64,000 bases of DNA from an uncultured Alphaproteobacteria bacterium (GCA_902627245.1 CACOIH010000004.1:1-64000), one strand, 5' to 3'. Counted from the stretch's first letter, positions 49,614-60,368 are shown. Notes: generated by a model from the sequence alone, not told the origin. A program made the numbers and translations.

Positions 49614-50696
49614 ATGTTTGTCGCAGATTTGCACAATGATCTTGTGCAAAGAATAATTGAAGGTGAAGATGTTACAAAAGAAACACCTCACGGACACACT
49701 GATATACCTAGGCTAAGAGAGTCTTGCATCAATCTTCAGATATTAATAATTTGGGTATCAAGTAAATCAGCAGAACCAAATTTCTTTAATAAAGCAAATA
49801 GGATGTTCGATGATATTGAAAAATTATTACAAGAAGAGGATGTTGTAATTCCTAAAAATCTTCAAGATATATTAGAAGGCATCAATAGTAATAAACTTCT
49901 TCTACCTTTATCAATGGAAGGTGGTGAAGCTATAGAAAATAACATAGAAAACTTGTACCATTTTATTAATAGAGGTCTAATTTACTTAGGGCCAACATGG
50001 AACCATTCACTTGATTGGGTCTCATCGAATTATGACGAAAAATATAATAAGGATAAAATTAAAACTATTGGACTAAATGATTTTGGAAAAGAAGTTATTA
50101 ATATTTGTCAAGAAAACAAAGTATTAATAGATGTTTCTCATATTGGAGAAAAAAGTTTCTGGGATATAGAAAATATTTCCCAAAAACCATTTATTGCATC
50201 TCATTCGAGTGTTCATAAGCTTTGTCCGCATTTTAGAAATTTACATGATGATCAAATAATAGCAATTAAAAATAAAAATGGACTCATTGGTATTAACCCT
50301 TATCCTTTTTTTATTGATCCAACTTTCAAAGAAAGAGAGTCAAAAGTAAGAAATCAGCATAAAGAAAAGATCAAATCAATTGAAATAGAACATTCTACAA
50401 AATCATCTCAATGGTTAGCTAAGCAACATTTTTTTCAAAAAGAATTGTCCAACGTATGTCCTGATATAGATGTATTTCTTGATCATATCGAATATATAAT
50501 CAAGCTTGCTGGTATTGATTACGTTGGAGTTGGAAGTGATTATGACGGACTTGATTGTTTACCTAAAGGTTGGAATGATTGCAGAGATCATATTAAAATA
50601 GCTCAAAGATTAGAAAGTAGAGGATATAATCACAAAGAAATTGAAAAAGTAATGGGTAAAAATATTTTAAGAGTATTAGAAGATATTAATTATTAG
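49614..50696 (+). CDS. membrane dipeptidase (M19 family)
   Basis: VADLHNDLVQRI, GPTWNHSLDWV, LIDVSHIGEKSFWDI, ASHSSVHKLCPHFRNLHDDQI, VGVGSDYDGLD. Confidence 0.87.
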   Translation: MFVADLHNDLVQRIIEGEDVTKETPHGHTDIPRLRESCINLQILIIWVSSKSAEPNFFNKANRMFDDIEKLLQEEDVVIPKNLQDILEGINSNKLLLPLSMEGGEAIENNIENLYHFINRGLIYLGPTWNHSLDWVSSNYDEKYNKDKIKTIGLNDFGKEVINICQENKVLIDVSHIGEKSFWDIENISQKPFIASHSSVHKLCPHFRNLHDDQIIAIKNKNGLIGINPYPFFIDPTFKERESKVRNQHKEKIKSIEIEHSTKSSQWLAKQHFFQKELSNVCPDIDVFLDHIEYIIKLAGIDYVGVGSDYDGLDCLPKGWNDCRDHIKIAQRLESRGYNHKEIEKVMGKNILRVLEDINY

Positions 50697-51284
50697 TAAA
50701 ATCGAAATTATAACAAGAACTGTTCCCGATATTTTTTGAATTGCATTTATTCTTTTTTGAAAAAAATCTTTTAAGCCATAGCTAGTTACTATTAATGCTA
50801 CTAAAATATACCAAATACAATCAATTGCAGAAGCAGTTACAACTAGAATTGAATTGGTTAAAAGCGTAGAATCAGTTTTAACAAATTGAGAAAAAACTGC
50901 AGAAAACCAAATTAAAATCTTAGGATTAAGTATAGATATTGAGAAACCTTGTAAAAAAGAATTCAGCTTATTTTGAGAGTTATCAATATCAATTTTTTCA
51001 TTTTTTTGAAAAATAAATAAAATACCAAATACAAATAGAAAAACTATACCAACTATTTGAATTGACTTGAAAACATAAATATTAGTCAAAATAATAATGC
51101 TTAAACCAGTAACAGCAAAAATTGCATACACACCCATGCCTAATCCATGGCCTACAGCACTCATAATTCCCCCAAGCCTATTATATTTAGTACTATTTCT
51201 AATAATTAATGCTAAACTAGGACCAGGCGACATAGCCCCAGCAATACATACAGCAGCAAATTGAAACCAAAAAATTAAAGTCAT
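50676..51284 (-). CDS. LysE family transporter
   Basis: AAVCIAGAMSPGPSLALIIRNS, LNPKILIWFSAVFSQF. Confidence 0.85.
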   Translation of the reverse strand: MTLIFWFQFAAVCIAGAMSPGPSLALIIRNSTKYNRLGGIMSAVGHGLGMGVYAIFAVTGLSIIILTNIYVFKSIQIVGIVFLFVFGILFIFQKNEKIDIDNSQNKLNSFLQGFSISILNPKILIWFSAVFSQFVKTDSTLLTNSILVVTASAIDCIWYILVALIVTSYGLKDFFQKRINAIQKISGTVLVIISILLIINIF

Positions 51285-52018
51285 TACTTAGATGTTATTT
51301 CTAAATATTTTTTTATTGTTTTTTCTAGTCCAAATTCAAAAGTATCACAAATTAATGCATGTCCAATTGATACTTCTTTAATATTTGTGATTGATTCTAA
51401 AAAAAAGTTCAAATTCTCTAAGTTTAGGTCATGTCCAGCGTTAAATTCTATTTCTGGAAACTCACTTTGTATAAATTGAGACACTTCAACATAAGATTTA
51501 ATTGCTTCAGATTTATTTTTTAAAAAATTATGAGCGTAGTCGTACGTGTAAAGCTCTACTCTATCTGTTTCAATAATATCTAGATTCTCTAATGTCTCTT
51601 TAGATGGGTTTACAAATAATGAAACTCTTATTTTATTATTATGAAATTCTTTAACAACATCAGTCAAAAAAATTTTATTCTTTTGACAATCCCATCCAAA
51701 AGATGATGTTAATGCACCTGGAGGATCAGGAACAAGTGTAACTTGGTGAGGTTTTACACTTATTACTTTTTCAATAAAATTTTCAGAAGGGTATCCTTCA
51801 ATATTGAATTCTTTATTTTCATATTCTGAAACTAGCTTTTTCAAAGGTAACAAATCAGAGAATTTAGCATGTCTTTCATCAGGTCTTGGATGTACAGTTA
51901 TTCCATCTGCCCCATATCGAAGGCACTTCTTACTAATATTAATTATATCAGGCACATTAGCGCCTCTAGCATTTCGTACTAAAGCAAATTTATTAATATT
52001 TACACTTAATGCTGTCAT
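51284..52018 (-). CDS. pdxJ: pyridoxine 5'-phosphate synthase
   Basis: LSVNINKFALVRNARGANVPD, ADGITVHPRPDERH, VTLVPDPPGALTSSFGWD, NAGHDLNLENL; start moved to MTALSVN. Confidence 0.88.
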   Translation of the reverse strand: MTALSVNINKFALVRNARGANVPDIINISKKCLRYGADGITVHPRPDERHAKFSDLLPLKKLVSEYENKEFNIEGYPSENFIEKVISVKPHQVTLVPDPPGALTSSFGWDCQKNKIFLTDVVKEFHNNKIRVSLFVNPSKETLENLDIIETDRVELYTYDYAHNFLKNKSEAIKSYVEVSQFIQSEFPEIEFNAGHDLNLENLNFFLESITNIKEVSIGHALICDTFEFGLEKTIKKYLEITSK

Positions 52019-52022
52019 GTTG

Positions 52023-52679
52023 TTAAATAGTTTTGCCGTATACCTCATCCATCCATTTTATAACTTTTGGATTTTTATAAATTTCTTGTCTCAATTTATT
52101 AAGATGATCGTATTCATCTAATATGTTTGTAGGAACTCCATCTAGCATTCCTGATTTAAGCCAACCAAGCAATCTCCATATAGCTAAGTCAGCTATAGTT
52201 AAATCACTATCTACAAAATATATTGATTTAGTATTTTGCTTTAAGAGATTTTCCAAAAATTGGAACCATTTAGGAAGATGTCTCATTGCAAGTATATTTC
52301 TAGCAATTTTTTTTCTCTCAGTATCTTTATCTCTACCAGATAGGGTTACAAGATAATTTATATCTTGAGCTCCTTCAATAATTTGATCAATCAAAGCAGC
52401 TTTATAGTCATCATTTTTAGGATATAATCCTGATAGTTTACCACAAAATCTTGCAATAGCTCCAGTTTGTGCAAAAATTTTGCCATCAACATCTAAAACT
52501 GGCAATTGTTTAAAAGGAGCGATTTTTTTATTTGGTAATTCACCTGTTTGCTTAAATTTATCGTAATCGTCACCTTCAATTCTAAAATCTTCAAAAGGAA
52601 TATTACCGATATATAAAGATAGTCGGGTAACTTCTGCTCTCCAAAATGGTATTTTAAAATAATATAGAGTTATTTTCAT
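52023..52679 (-). CDS. glutathione S-transferase-like protein
   Basis: Thioredoxin-like N-domain (ITLYYFKIPFWRAEVTRLSLYIG, PFKQLPVLDVDG) and LTIADLAIW. Confidence 0.82.
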   Translation of the reverse strand: MKITLYYFKIPFWRAEVTRLSLYIGNIPFEDFRIEGDDYDKFKQTGELPNKKIAPFKQLPVLDVDGKIFAQTGAIARFCGKLSGLYPKNDDYKAALIDQIIEGAQDINYLVTLSGRDKDTERKKIARNILAMRHLPKWFQFLENLLKQNTKSIYFVDSDLTIADLAIWRLLGWLKSGMLDGVPTNILDEYDHLNKLRQEIYKNPKVIKWMDEVYGKTI

Positions 52680-52715
52680 GTTACGAATGATTAATAAATG
52701 TTACCATATATAAAA

Positions 52716-53114
52716 ATGACTAAAAAAATAGACATATTAATTATCATTATGAATATATTTTTTTTTAGTTATTATTCAATTCAACTTCTAGTTTTTACAG
52801 ATGAATTTGCACTTGCAAATCTTGGTTTTTTTAATCATGCTATAGCAGGTTTATCTGAAATATTAGGAATAATATTTTTAACTTTTGTTATTGGATTAAT
52901 AATAATTTTAGTTAGAAACATTGAAAAACAATTACCAATTTTTCTATCAATTTTTGTTTTTCAAATAGCTTGTGCTATCAATTTTTGGAGGTATGTTATT
53001 ACAGATAGTCCAGGGGAAACAAATATTGAAATTATTTCAACGAACGCATATTTTTTTACCATCATTGCATTTTTTACGAGTATATTAATTTTTAAGAGTT
53101 ATAATAAATTGTAA
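52716..53114 (+). CDS. hypothetical membrane protein
   Basis: About four hydrophobic segments; start at MTKKIDIL. Confidence 0.55.
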   Translation: MTKKIDILIIIMNIFFFSYYSIQLLVFTDEFALANLGFFNHAIAGLSEILGIIFLTFVIGLIIILVRNIEKQLPIFLSIFVFQIACAINFWRYVITDSPGETNIEIISTNAYFFTIIAFFTSILIFKSYNKL

Positions 53115-53115
53115 T

Positions 53116-53514
53116 ATGAGAAAGAAATCTTCCTCTAAAATTGCCAAATGTCTTTGTGGAGGAATCAAAATTAAAATTATTGGTAAACTTCGACACGTAA
53201 TTAATTGTCATTGTTCCCAATGTATGAAAACACATGGTAATTTTGCTGCTTATACTAACAGCTTAGAAGATAATATTACATACATAAGTAAAAGTACTTT
53301 AAAGTGGTATAATTCTTCAAACTTTGCAAAGAGAGGTTTTTGCTCTAAATGTGGTGCTAGTATATTTTATAAGATCAAAAAAAGTGATACTATAAGTATT
53401 TCAGCAGGCATGTTTAGTAATCCAACTAAACTGAAAACACATTCAAATATTTTTACTAAAAATAAATTAGATTACTATAAGCTAGATCCAAAATTACCTA
53501 AGTTTAGTAAATAA
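53116..53514 (+). CDS. GFA/CENP-V family zinc-binding protein
   Basis: CLCGGIKI, NCHCSQCMKTHG, FCSKCGASIFY Cys motifs. Confidence 0.85.
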   Translation: MRKKSSSKIAKCLCGGIKIKIIGKLRHVINCHCSQCMKTHGNFAAYTNSLEDNITYISKSTLKWYNSSNFAKRGFCSKCGASIFYKIKKSDTISISAGMFSNPTKLKTHSNIFTKNKLDYYKLDPKLPKFSK

Positions 53515-53550
53515 TTAGTTATAAAAAAAAATAATAATTTAAATAGTTTG

Positions 53551-53625
53551 TGGTGCTGATACCGAGAATCGAACTTGGATCTGACCGTTACCAACGGCCT
53601 GTAATAACCATTATACTATATCAGC
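53551..53625 (-). tRNA. tRNA-Thr (anticodon GGT), CCA encoded
   Basis: GCTGATA...TATCAGC-A-CCA acceptor; anticodon loop TTGGTAA in stem GGCCG/CGGTC; T-loop TTCGATT; hand-folded, 75 nt. Confidence 0.88.
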
Positions 53626-53631
53626 TAATAT

Positions 53632-55059
53632 TTATTCAATATTAACCATTACATGTCTGATATTGGTGTAATCTTCTAAAGCATATGAAGATAAATCTTT
53701 TCCGTATCCTGAAGCTTTAACACCACCATGTGGCATTTCAGATGCTAACATAAAATGTGTATTTACCCATGTGCATCCATATTGAAGTCTTGATGCTGTA
53801 TTCATTCCTTTCTTTATATCCTTTGTCCAAACAGATGAAGCTAATCCATATTTTGTATCATTTGCCCAATTTACTGCATCATCAACTTCACTAAAGGGAG
53901 TAACAGAAACTACAGGACCAAATACTTCATTTTTTGCAATTTCATCATCATGATTAGCTCCAGCAATGACAGTTGGTTTATAAAAGTTACCTTTATCACC
54001 AACTGAGCTTCCTCCAGTTGTGATTTCAACATGTTTTAAAGATTTAGCAGTTTCAACAAATGATGAAACTCTATTTAAATGCTCAGCTGTGATTAATGGA
54101 GGAATTTCATTTTTATCATCTTCATCATTTGCAAATTCAATTGTTGAGACGGCTGAGGTTAAATCAGCTACTACATTGTCATAAACTTTTTTGTCTGCAA
54201 ATATTCTGCAAGCTGCTGTGCAATCTTGGCCTGCATTGTAATAACCAAAGGCTCTTATGCCTTCTATTAGTTGATTTATATCAGCATCATCGTAAACAAT
54301 TACGGGAGCTTTCCCGCCAAGTTCAAGATGAGTTTTTTTAATACTTTTACTTGCTGCTTCTAAAACCTTTGATCCAGTTGCAATATCTCCAGTTAATGAA
54401 ATCATATTCACATTCGAGTGATTAATTAATGTAGAACCTACTGTCTCACCAATTCCAAAAACAATGTTTACTACGCCTTTAGGAAATACTTCAGCTAGAA
54501 GATCACAAATAAACATCGTAGTTAGTGGAGTTTGTTCAGAAGGCTTTAAAACTATCGTATTGCCTGCTGCAAGTGCAGGTGCAAGTTTCCAAGCAGCCAT
54601 CATTAAAGGATAGTTCCAAGGAGCAATTGATGCTACTACTCCAACTGGATCTCTTCGAATCATACTTGTAAACCCTTGCATATATTCTCCCGCTAAGGCA
54701 CCAGTCATATTTCTGCATGCGCCAGCATAAAATCTAAAAACATCAGATATTGCAGGAAGCTCATCATTCAATGCTAAATGATAAGGCTTACCTGTATTCA
54801 TTGATTCAATTTTAGCTATTTCTTCTGCATTCTTATCTATTAAATCAGCAAATTTTAAAAGCATACCAGATCTATCTGCTGGGGTTGATCTAGACCATTC
54901 AACAAATGCTTTTTGAGCCGATTCAACAGCTTTATTAACTTGTTCATTACTAGATTGAGGGATTTCAACAATAACTTCAGAATTGACCGGATTAATTATT
55001 TTTTCAATCTCAGAATCTCCTTTTACCAACTCATTATTTATTAAAATATTAGTTTTCAC
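53632..55059 (-). CDS. aldehyde dehydrogenase, possibly gamma-aminobutyraldehyde dehydrogenase
   Basis: [60 protein letters not shown]; same strand as polyamine ABC genes. Confidence 0.85.
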   Translation of the reverse strand: MKTNILINNELVKGDSEIEKIINPVNSEVIVEIPQSSNEQVNKAVESAQKAFVEWSRSTPADRSGMLLKFADLIDKNAEEIAKIESMNTGKPYHLALNDELPAISDVFRFYAGACRNMTGALAGEYMQGFTSMIRRDPVGVVASIAPWNYPLMMAAWKLAPALAAGNTIVLKPSEQTPLTTMFICDLLAEVFPKGVVNIVFGIGETVGSTLINHSNVNMISLTGDIATGSKVLEAASKSIKKTHLELGGKAPVIVYDDADINQLIEGIRAFGYYNAGQDCTAACRIFADKKVYDNVVADLTSAVSTIEFANDEDDKNEIPPLITAEHLNRVSSFVETAKSLKHVEITTGGSSVGDKGNFYKPTVIAGANHDDEIAKNEVFGPVVSVTPFSEVDDAVNWANDTKYGLASSVWTKDIKKGMNTASRLQYGCTWVNTHFMLASEMPHGGVKASGYGKDLSSYALEDYTNIRHVMVNIE

Positions 55060-55070
55060 TTAATCCTCCC

Positions 55071-55916
55071 TTATTTTGATGAACCTTCAGTATCAGTTGT
55101 ATTCCTGGTAATATAACTTGCATATAAAATTGGGATGAAGGTAATACAAATTATAAAAACTGCAACAACATTCGTAATTGGCCTTTGTCTAGGTCTAATA
55201 AGTTCAGATAACATCCAGATAGGCAAAGTGGTTTGTTGACCAGCTGTAAATGTTGTTACAATTACTTCGTCAAATGATAAAGCAAATGCAAGCATTCCAC
55301 CTGCTAATATTGCAGTACCTAAATTTGGTAAAATAACATAAAAAAAAGTTTGAAAGTTATTTGCTCCTAAATCCATTGAAGCCTGAATTAAATTTGGTGA
55401 ACTTCTTCTTAATCTTGCAACTACATTGTTGTAAACAACAACCATACAAAAAGTAGCATGGCCAATTATAATTGTCCATGTACTAAATGGTATTCCAACA
55501 ACACCAAATGCACTACGCAATGAAATACCAGTAATAATACCTGGAAGCGCTATTGGTAATATTATTAAAAGTGTTATTGAGTCTCTTCCAAAGAAACTTG
55601 CTTTATAAAGTGCAGCTGCAGCTAGAGTGCCTAAAACTATAGCTGCCATTGTTGAAATAATTGCAACTTGTAAGGATAACGAGACCGCATTCCAAATATC
55701 TTGTCTTGATAAAACTATTGAAAACCACTTCAAGGTGTATCCTGGTGGAGGAAATTGATATGATTTATCTTCTGTGGTAAAAGCATATAGAATTATTAAA
55801 AATAATGGAACATGTAGAAATAAAATTCCTAAAATTGCACCAAGTTTCAAACCAAAAGAAGCTTTATTTAAATTATTTTTTTTAAAGAGCATTGAAAGCC
55901 CCAAGTTTTTTTGCAA
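55071..55916 (-). CDS. polyamine-type ABC permease (PotC-like)
   Basis: ASMDLGANNFQTFFYVILPNLGTAI, FALSFDEVIVTTF. Confidence 0.87.
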   Translation of the reverse strand: MQKNLGLSMLFKKNNLNKASFGLKLGAILGILFLHVPLFLIILYAFTTEDKSYQFPPPGYTLKWFSIVLSRQDIWNAVSLSLQVAIISTMAAIVLGTLAAAALYKASFFGRDSITLLIILPIALPGIITGISLRSAFGVVGIPFSTWTIIIGHATFCMVVVYNNVVARLRRSSPNLIQASMDLGANNFQTFFYVILPNLGTAILAGGMLAFALSFDEVIVTTFTAGQQTTLPIWMLSELIRPRQRPITNVVAVFIICITFIPILYASYITRNTTDTEGSSK

Positions 55917-56799
55917 AATAAATATATATTGCCATCACTCCTATTGGCACCAAAGAAAAAGCAGCGGCAAGTGGAATATTTCCTGCAGTTCCCTGGTGAG
56001 TATAGACAGCTTGTCCAATAAAAAATTTTGATGTCCCAATTATATAAGGAATTATATAATCTCCCAAAGTAAGAGAAAATGTAAATATTGAACCAGCTGC
56101 AATACCAGGTAAAGCTAGTGGTAAAACAACCTTATAGAATGTTTGTCTTCTTGTAGCACCTAGATCATAACTAGCATTTAAAAGAGAATTTGGAACTCTT
56201 TCTAAGGATGCTTGAATTGGTAATATCATAAAAGGTAGCCAAATATAGGTAAAAACTAAAAACATACCTAAGTAAGAAATTGATAGTGAAGGCCCTCCTA
56301 CAACTGGTAATGATAGAATAGCATCTAGTAACCACGTAAGATGTAATTTAGCCAGAACCCAATTTATAATACCCTCTTTAGCAAGTATTAACTTCCAAGA
56401 ATATACTCTTACTAAGTAACTGGACCATAAAGGAAGCATAATTGCTAAATAAAAAAAAATTTTTATTTTTGGGCTTGTAAATTTTGCCATATAAAAAGCT
56501 ATTGGAAAGCCAATAACTGCAGCACCAATAGAAACAGCTAAAGCCAAGACGACAGTTCTAATTAATATATCTATATTTGCCGGCGAACTAAATAATTCAG
56601 CAATTGTACTAAATGAAATTTGGTAAACAACTTTTCCAGTAAAACCATCTAAATAAAAAAGAGAATGAAATAAGAAAACAACTAAAGATCCTAAATAAAT
56701 AATACCTAACCATAGCAAAGGAGGTAATAAGAAGATTAAAAGTAATATATGTTTATTTTTATATAAATAGTTAGAAAAGTTATCTAAGGAACTAATCAT
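55882..56799 (-). CDS. polyamine-type ABC permease (PotB-like)
   Basis: ASYDLGATRRQTFYKVVLPLALPGI, FSLTLGDYIIPYIIG. Confidence 0.87.
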   Translation of the reverse strand: MISSLDNFSNYLYKNKHILLLIFLLPPLLWLGIIYLGSLVVFLFHSLFYLDGFTGKVVYQISFSTIAELFSSPANIDILIRTVVLALAVSIGAAVIGFPIAFYMAKFTSPKIKIFFYLAIMLPLWSSYLVRVYSWKLILAKEGIINWVLAKLHLTWLLDAILSLPVVGGPSLSISYLGMFLVFTYIWLPFMILPIQASLERVPNSLLNASYDLGATRRQTFYKVVLPLALPGIAAGSIFTFSLTLGDYIIPYIIGTSKFFIGQAVYTHQGTAGNIPLAAAFSLVPIGVMAIYIYFAKKLGAFNAL

Positions 56800-57799
56800 C
56801 TAAATTTGTAATATCCATTTTGTTCCATGAAAGTTGAATATTATCTCCAATTTTAATATTTAGAGGATTTTTCATATCTAAATAATGTAAAGCTGTTAAA
56901 TTTATATTCTCTGTTTGGCATAAAATTTTATAATAGGAGCCTTGAAATTGGATATCATTAATAGAAGCATTAATTGAAAAGTCATATTCAGCTATATTAG
57001 AATTAATATTTATATTTTCAGGCCTAATTGAAAATCCATAATTATATTTTAGTGACTTTTTGGCAAAATCTTTTGGAATGATTGAAGTTGTTCCTATAAA
57101 ATCTGCAACGAATGCTGTTTTAGGTTTAAGATAAATATTATTTGGAGTATCTATTTGTTCGATCTTACCTTCATTGAAAATTGCAATTCTATCGCTCATA
57201 CTTAGTGCTTCTTGCTGGTCATGTGTTACATAAATAAAGGTTATTTGAAATTGACGTTGTAAATTTTTAAGTTCAAATTGCATTTGTTCCCTAAGTTTTA
57301 AATCTAAGGCACCAAGTGGCTCATCCAAAAGTAATATTTTTGGTCTATTAATCAAAGATCTTGCAAGAGCTACTCTTTGCCTTTGACCTCCTGAAAGTTC
57401 ACTTGGCTTTCTTTTTTCATAACCATTTAATTTTACAATTGATAATATTTCATCAACTTTACTTTTTTGTTCATTTTTTGGTATTTTTTTTATTTTAAGA
57501 CTATAACTTACATTTTCTTCAACATTCATATGTGGGAAAAGTGCATAATCTTGAAAAACGGTATTTACATTTCTTTTAAAAGGAGGAGTGTAAGTTACAT
57601 CTTCATTAAATAGTGTCACATCTCCAGTATCAGGCTCTTCAAAACCTCCAATTACTTTTAAACATGTTGTTTTTCCTGAACCAGATGGACCAAGTAAAGA
57701 AAAAAATTCTCCATCTTCAATATCTAAATTGATATCACTTAATGCAACTGTTTCATTATATCTTTTATTAATATTTCTTAAGTTTAAAGCTTTTATCAT
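56792..57799 (-). CDS. potA: polyamine-type ABC ATPase (PotA-like)
   Basis: LGPSGSGKTTCLKVIGGFE, VFQDYALFPHMNV, LSGGQRQRVALARSL, LLDEPLGALDLKLR. Confidence 0.88.
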   Translation of the reverse strand: MIKALNLRNINKRYNETVALSDINLDIEDGEFFSLLGPSGSGKTTCLKVIGGFEEPDTGDVTLFNEDVTYTPPFKRNVNTVFQDYALFPHMNVEENVSYSLKIKKIPKNEQKSKVDEILSIVKLNGYEKRKPSELSGGQRQRVALARSLINRPKILLLDEPLGALDLKLREQMQFELKNLQRQFQITFIYVTHDQQEALSMSDRIAIFNEGKIEQIDTPNNIYLKPKTAFVADFIGTTSIIPKDFAKKSLKYNYGFSIRPENININSNIAEYDFSINASINDIQFQGSYYKILCQTENINLTALHYLDMKNPLNIKIGDNIQLSWNKMDITNLDD

Positions 57800-57808
57800 A
57801 AAATAAGA

Positions 57809-57835
57809 TTGGGGGGATAATTATTATCCCCCCAA
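57809..57835 (-). terminator. strong intercistronic stem-loop after SBP gene
   Basis: TTGGGGGGATAA-TTA-TTATCCCCCCAA, perfect 12-bp stem. Confidence 0.72.
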
Positions 57836-57851
57836 AAGTAAAATTATATTT

Positions 57852-59021
57852 TTATCTGCCACCTAATACAGCAATATAATCTGTAACCCATTTGTAGTAA
57901 GGTACACAACTTTCTTGTGTTTCGCACTTAGATACAGGAGTTTTCCAAAAATAAATTTTATCAAAATTATCAATACCATTTATTTGGCATGCATTTTGAC
58001 CTTCTTGATAAATACCTGCAGCAGGATCCATTAAACCAGTTCCACATTTTGATGGTACTGAAGGTACTGCTCCAAACCATACGCCCAAATCACTTTGTAA
58101 GTTTGAGCTTAGTTGGTGTTCCATCCACATATATGCACAATTTATATTTTCTGAATCAGAATGTACCATGGTAGTATCAGCCCATCCAGTTGCTCCTTCT
58201 TGTGGAATAGTACTCGCAATAGGTTGCTCAGCGCCAACTAGAAGATTAACTTGGAATGGCCAAGAAGCAGATAAAACAAATCCTTCATTTGTAAAATCAT
58301 CAATTTGCATAAATGCATCATGCCAATATCTACCTACTAATTCTCTTTGCTGTCTTAGTAAGTCAAGAGATGCTTGGTATTGATCATTAGTCAATTCATA
58401 TGGATCTTTAATTCCTAGTTCAGGTTGATGATACATAAGATACATAGCTGCATCAGCAATATGAATTGGTCCGTCAAATGCTTGAACTCTGCCTTTGTTT
58501 GATTTTCCATCAGACAAAGTTTTTTCTTCAAATACCACATCCCAACTTGTAGGAGCTTCACTTACAGCATTTGTATTATACATTAATACGTTTGATCCCC
58601 ACATGTATGGTGTTCCATAATGTTTTCCATCAACCGTATGCCATTCAGCATTTTGTAATCTTGGGTCAATTGTATCCCAACTAGGTATTAGATCGATATT
58701 GATTTCTTGAACAGTTCCACCTGCAATTAGTCTTAGACTAGCATCACCGGATGCAGTTACAATATCAAAACCACCTTCATTCATAAGTGCCACCATTTCA
58801 TCTGATGTGCCAGCAGTTTTAATATTAACTTTACAACCAGTGTTATCTTCATATCCAGTAACCCAGTCGAAGGCCTCAACTGTTTCTCCTCTTTCTAAAT
58901 ATCCAGCCCAGGCAACTACATTTAATTCACCCTCACCACTTCCTAAAGATTGGAGTGGCGCTGCAAATAATGGCAATGATACAAAAGAAAAAAGGATTGC
59001 TATTATACTTACTTTTTTCAT
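57852..59021 (-). CDS. polyamine-type ABC substrate-binding protein (PotD-like)
   Basis: Signal peptide; GELNVVAWAGYLERG, YGTPYMWGSNVLMYNT. Confidence 0.85.
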   Translation of the reverse strand: MKKVSIIAILFSFVSLPLFAAPLQSLGSGEGELNVVAWAGYLERGETVEAFDWVTGYEDNTGCKVNIKTAGTSDEMVALMNEGGFDIVTASGDASLRLIAGGTVQEINIDLIPSWDTIDPRLQNAEWHTVDGKHYGTPYMWGSNVLMYNTNAVSEAPTSWDVVFEEKTLSDGKSNKGRVQAFDGPIHIADAAMYLMYHQPELGIKDPYELTNDQYQASLDLLRQQRELVGRYWHDAFMQIDDFTNEGFVLSASWPFQVNLLVGAEQPIASTIPQEGATGWADTTMVHSDSENINCAYMWMEHQLSSNLQSDLGVWFGAVPSVPSKCGTGLMDPAAGIYQEGQNACQINGIDNFDKIYFWKTPVSKCETQESCVPYYKWVTDYIAVLGGR

Positions 59022-59121
59022 ATTTTCTCCCTATTGATTTATGATGATATTTTAATAATATTTTAAGATAAATTACCAGATAATAATATTATATTAAGAT
59101 AAATTTTATTAATTTTTAATA

Positions 59122-60285
59122 TTAATTTGAGAGTTTGCCTTTGTCGGTGTTGGTTCTCATTAAATATAATAATAGAATACCATTAATTGCCCAAATTATT
59201 GAAAGAATATACATATTAAAAGTTAAACCAAAATATTCCGCCATATATCCAACAATCACAGGTCCAAAAATAAAACCAGCAAAACCAAGTGTGGCTAAAT
59301 TTGATACAGTAAGATTTATTGGCTCATTAGAACTTTTAATAGCTTGTCTATATACAACTGCAACAAAGTTAGCAGTACCAAAACCAAATAAAATCATCCC
59401 AGGAATAATGAAATTAAGGTCCATCGTAAGAATTGACAGTCCTAAAACTATACAAGATAATAAACTAAAATATCCTCCAACTATTTCTTCATTAAATAAA
59501 TGTATTAATTTACTAGCCAATAATCTTGCAAATATTTCTCCAAAATTAAAAAATAAAATAATCATCCCTCCTAAAAATAAAGGTGCCCCAAGATCTTTAG
59601 TAAGCCAGACAGGTGACCAATCTATAATAATTCCTAAAGTTGCAAAATTCATCATTAATAAGAAACCATAAATAAAAATATTTCCAGAAGGTAATTTAAA
59701 TTTTGTATTATTTTGAATATGTTCCATTTCATTTCTCATTCCAAATACTAATATTACTGAAACATAAAGTAAAAAAATTGTTCCAATTAAAAAAAAAGTA
59801 ATTCGTGGATCAGGAAAATTTTTAATAAAAAAAGCTGCACATAAAGCACCAAATAGTGATCCAGCACTAAAACATGCTTGAAATAAAGGAGTAACAATTT
59901 TTGATGTTTTTTCTTCAATTATTGAGATTTGTGTTTGCATTGTTGGGAATAATAAACCAATCGCAATACCAAATGGTATCCAAGAAATTAAAAATGAACT
60001 GTAATTTGGAACACTTATTAGTAGAAGTGGACAAAATGCAAATATTATTATTCCTAAAATAATTGTATTTGTTGTTCCAATTTTAGGTACTATTAATCTA
60101 CCGGAAATTTGATTAGAAAAGAAATTAAAAATACCAAAAATAAATATTCCAAATCCTAGTTGAGATTCAGATATATTTAGTCTGTCCATGTTCCATGGAA
60201 TATGTACAAAATATGTTCCAATTATAAACATCAATAAAAATGCTACACCGAAACATGCATTTTTTTCTTTATTAAAACTTATCAT
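59122..60285 (-). CDS. MFS transporter
   Basis: About 12 hydrophobic segments, 387 aa. Confidence 0.8.
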   Translation of the reverse strand: MISFNKEKNACFGVAFLLMFIIGTYFVHIPWNMDRLNISESQLGFGIFIFGIFNFFSNQISGRLIVPKIGTTNTIILGIIIFAFCPLLLISVPNYSSFLISWIPFGIAIGLLFPTMQTQISIIEEKTSKIVTPLFQACFSAGSLFGALCAAFFIKNFPDPRITFFLIGTIFLLYVSVILVFGMRNEMEHIQNNTKFKLPSGNIFIYGFLLMMNFATLGIIIDWSPVWLTKDLGAPLFLGGMIILFFNFGEIFARLLASKLIHLFNEEIVGGYFSLLSCIVLGLSILTMDLNFIIPGMILFGFGTANFVAVVYRQAIKSSNEPINLTVSNLATLGFAGFIFGPVIVGYMAEYFGLTFNMYILSIIWAINGILLLYLMRTNTDKGKLSN

Positions 60286-60368
60286 TTTAGAATTTTTAAA
60301 TTTAAAAATTTTTAGATTTTATAAATAAAATTCTATAGTATATTGTGAAAAATTATAAAGTTTAAATT

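Noticed and set aside
54096-54718. Overlapping ORFs within aldehyde dehydrogenase (54096-54341 +, 54536-54718 -)
   Set aside because: Contained in a strongly supported ALDH; Leu/Cys-rich shadow translations.
57989-59037. Plus-strand ORFs across the PotD-like gene (57989-58174, 58168-58383, 58807-59037)
   Set aside because: Antisense shadows of a gene with signal peptide and SBP motifs.
59060-59106. Direct repeat TTAAGATAAATT (two copies) upstream of the PotD-like gene
   Set aside because: Short AT-rich repeat in an AT-rich intergenic region; chance is likely without comparative support.
59135-59671. 178-aa plus-strand ORF antisense to the MFS gene
   Set aside because: Long, but antisense to a clear polytopic transporter; low stop density is expected from codon bias on the opposite strand.
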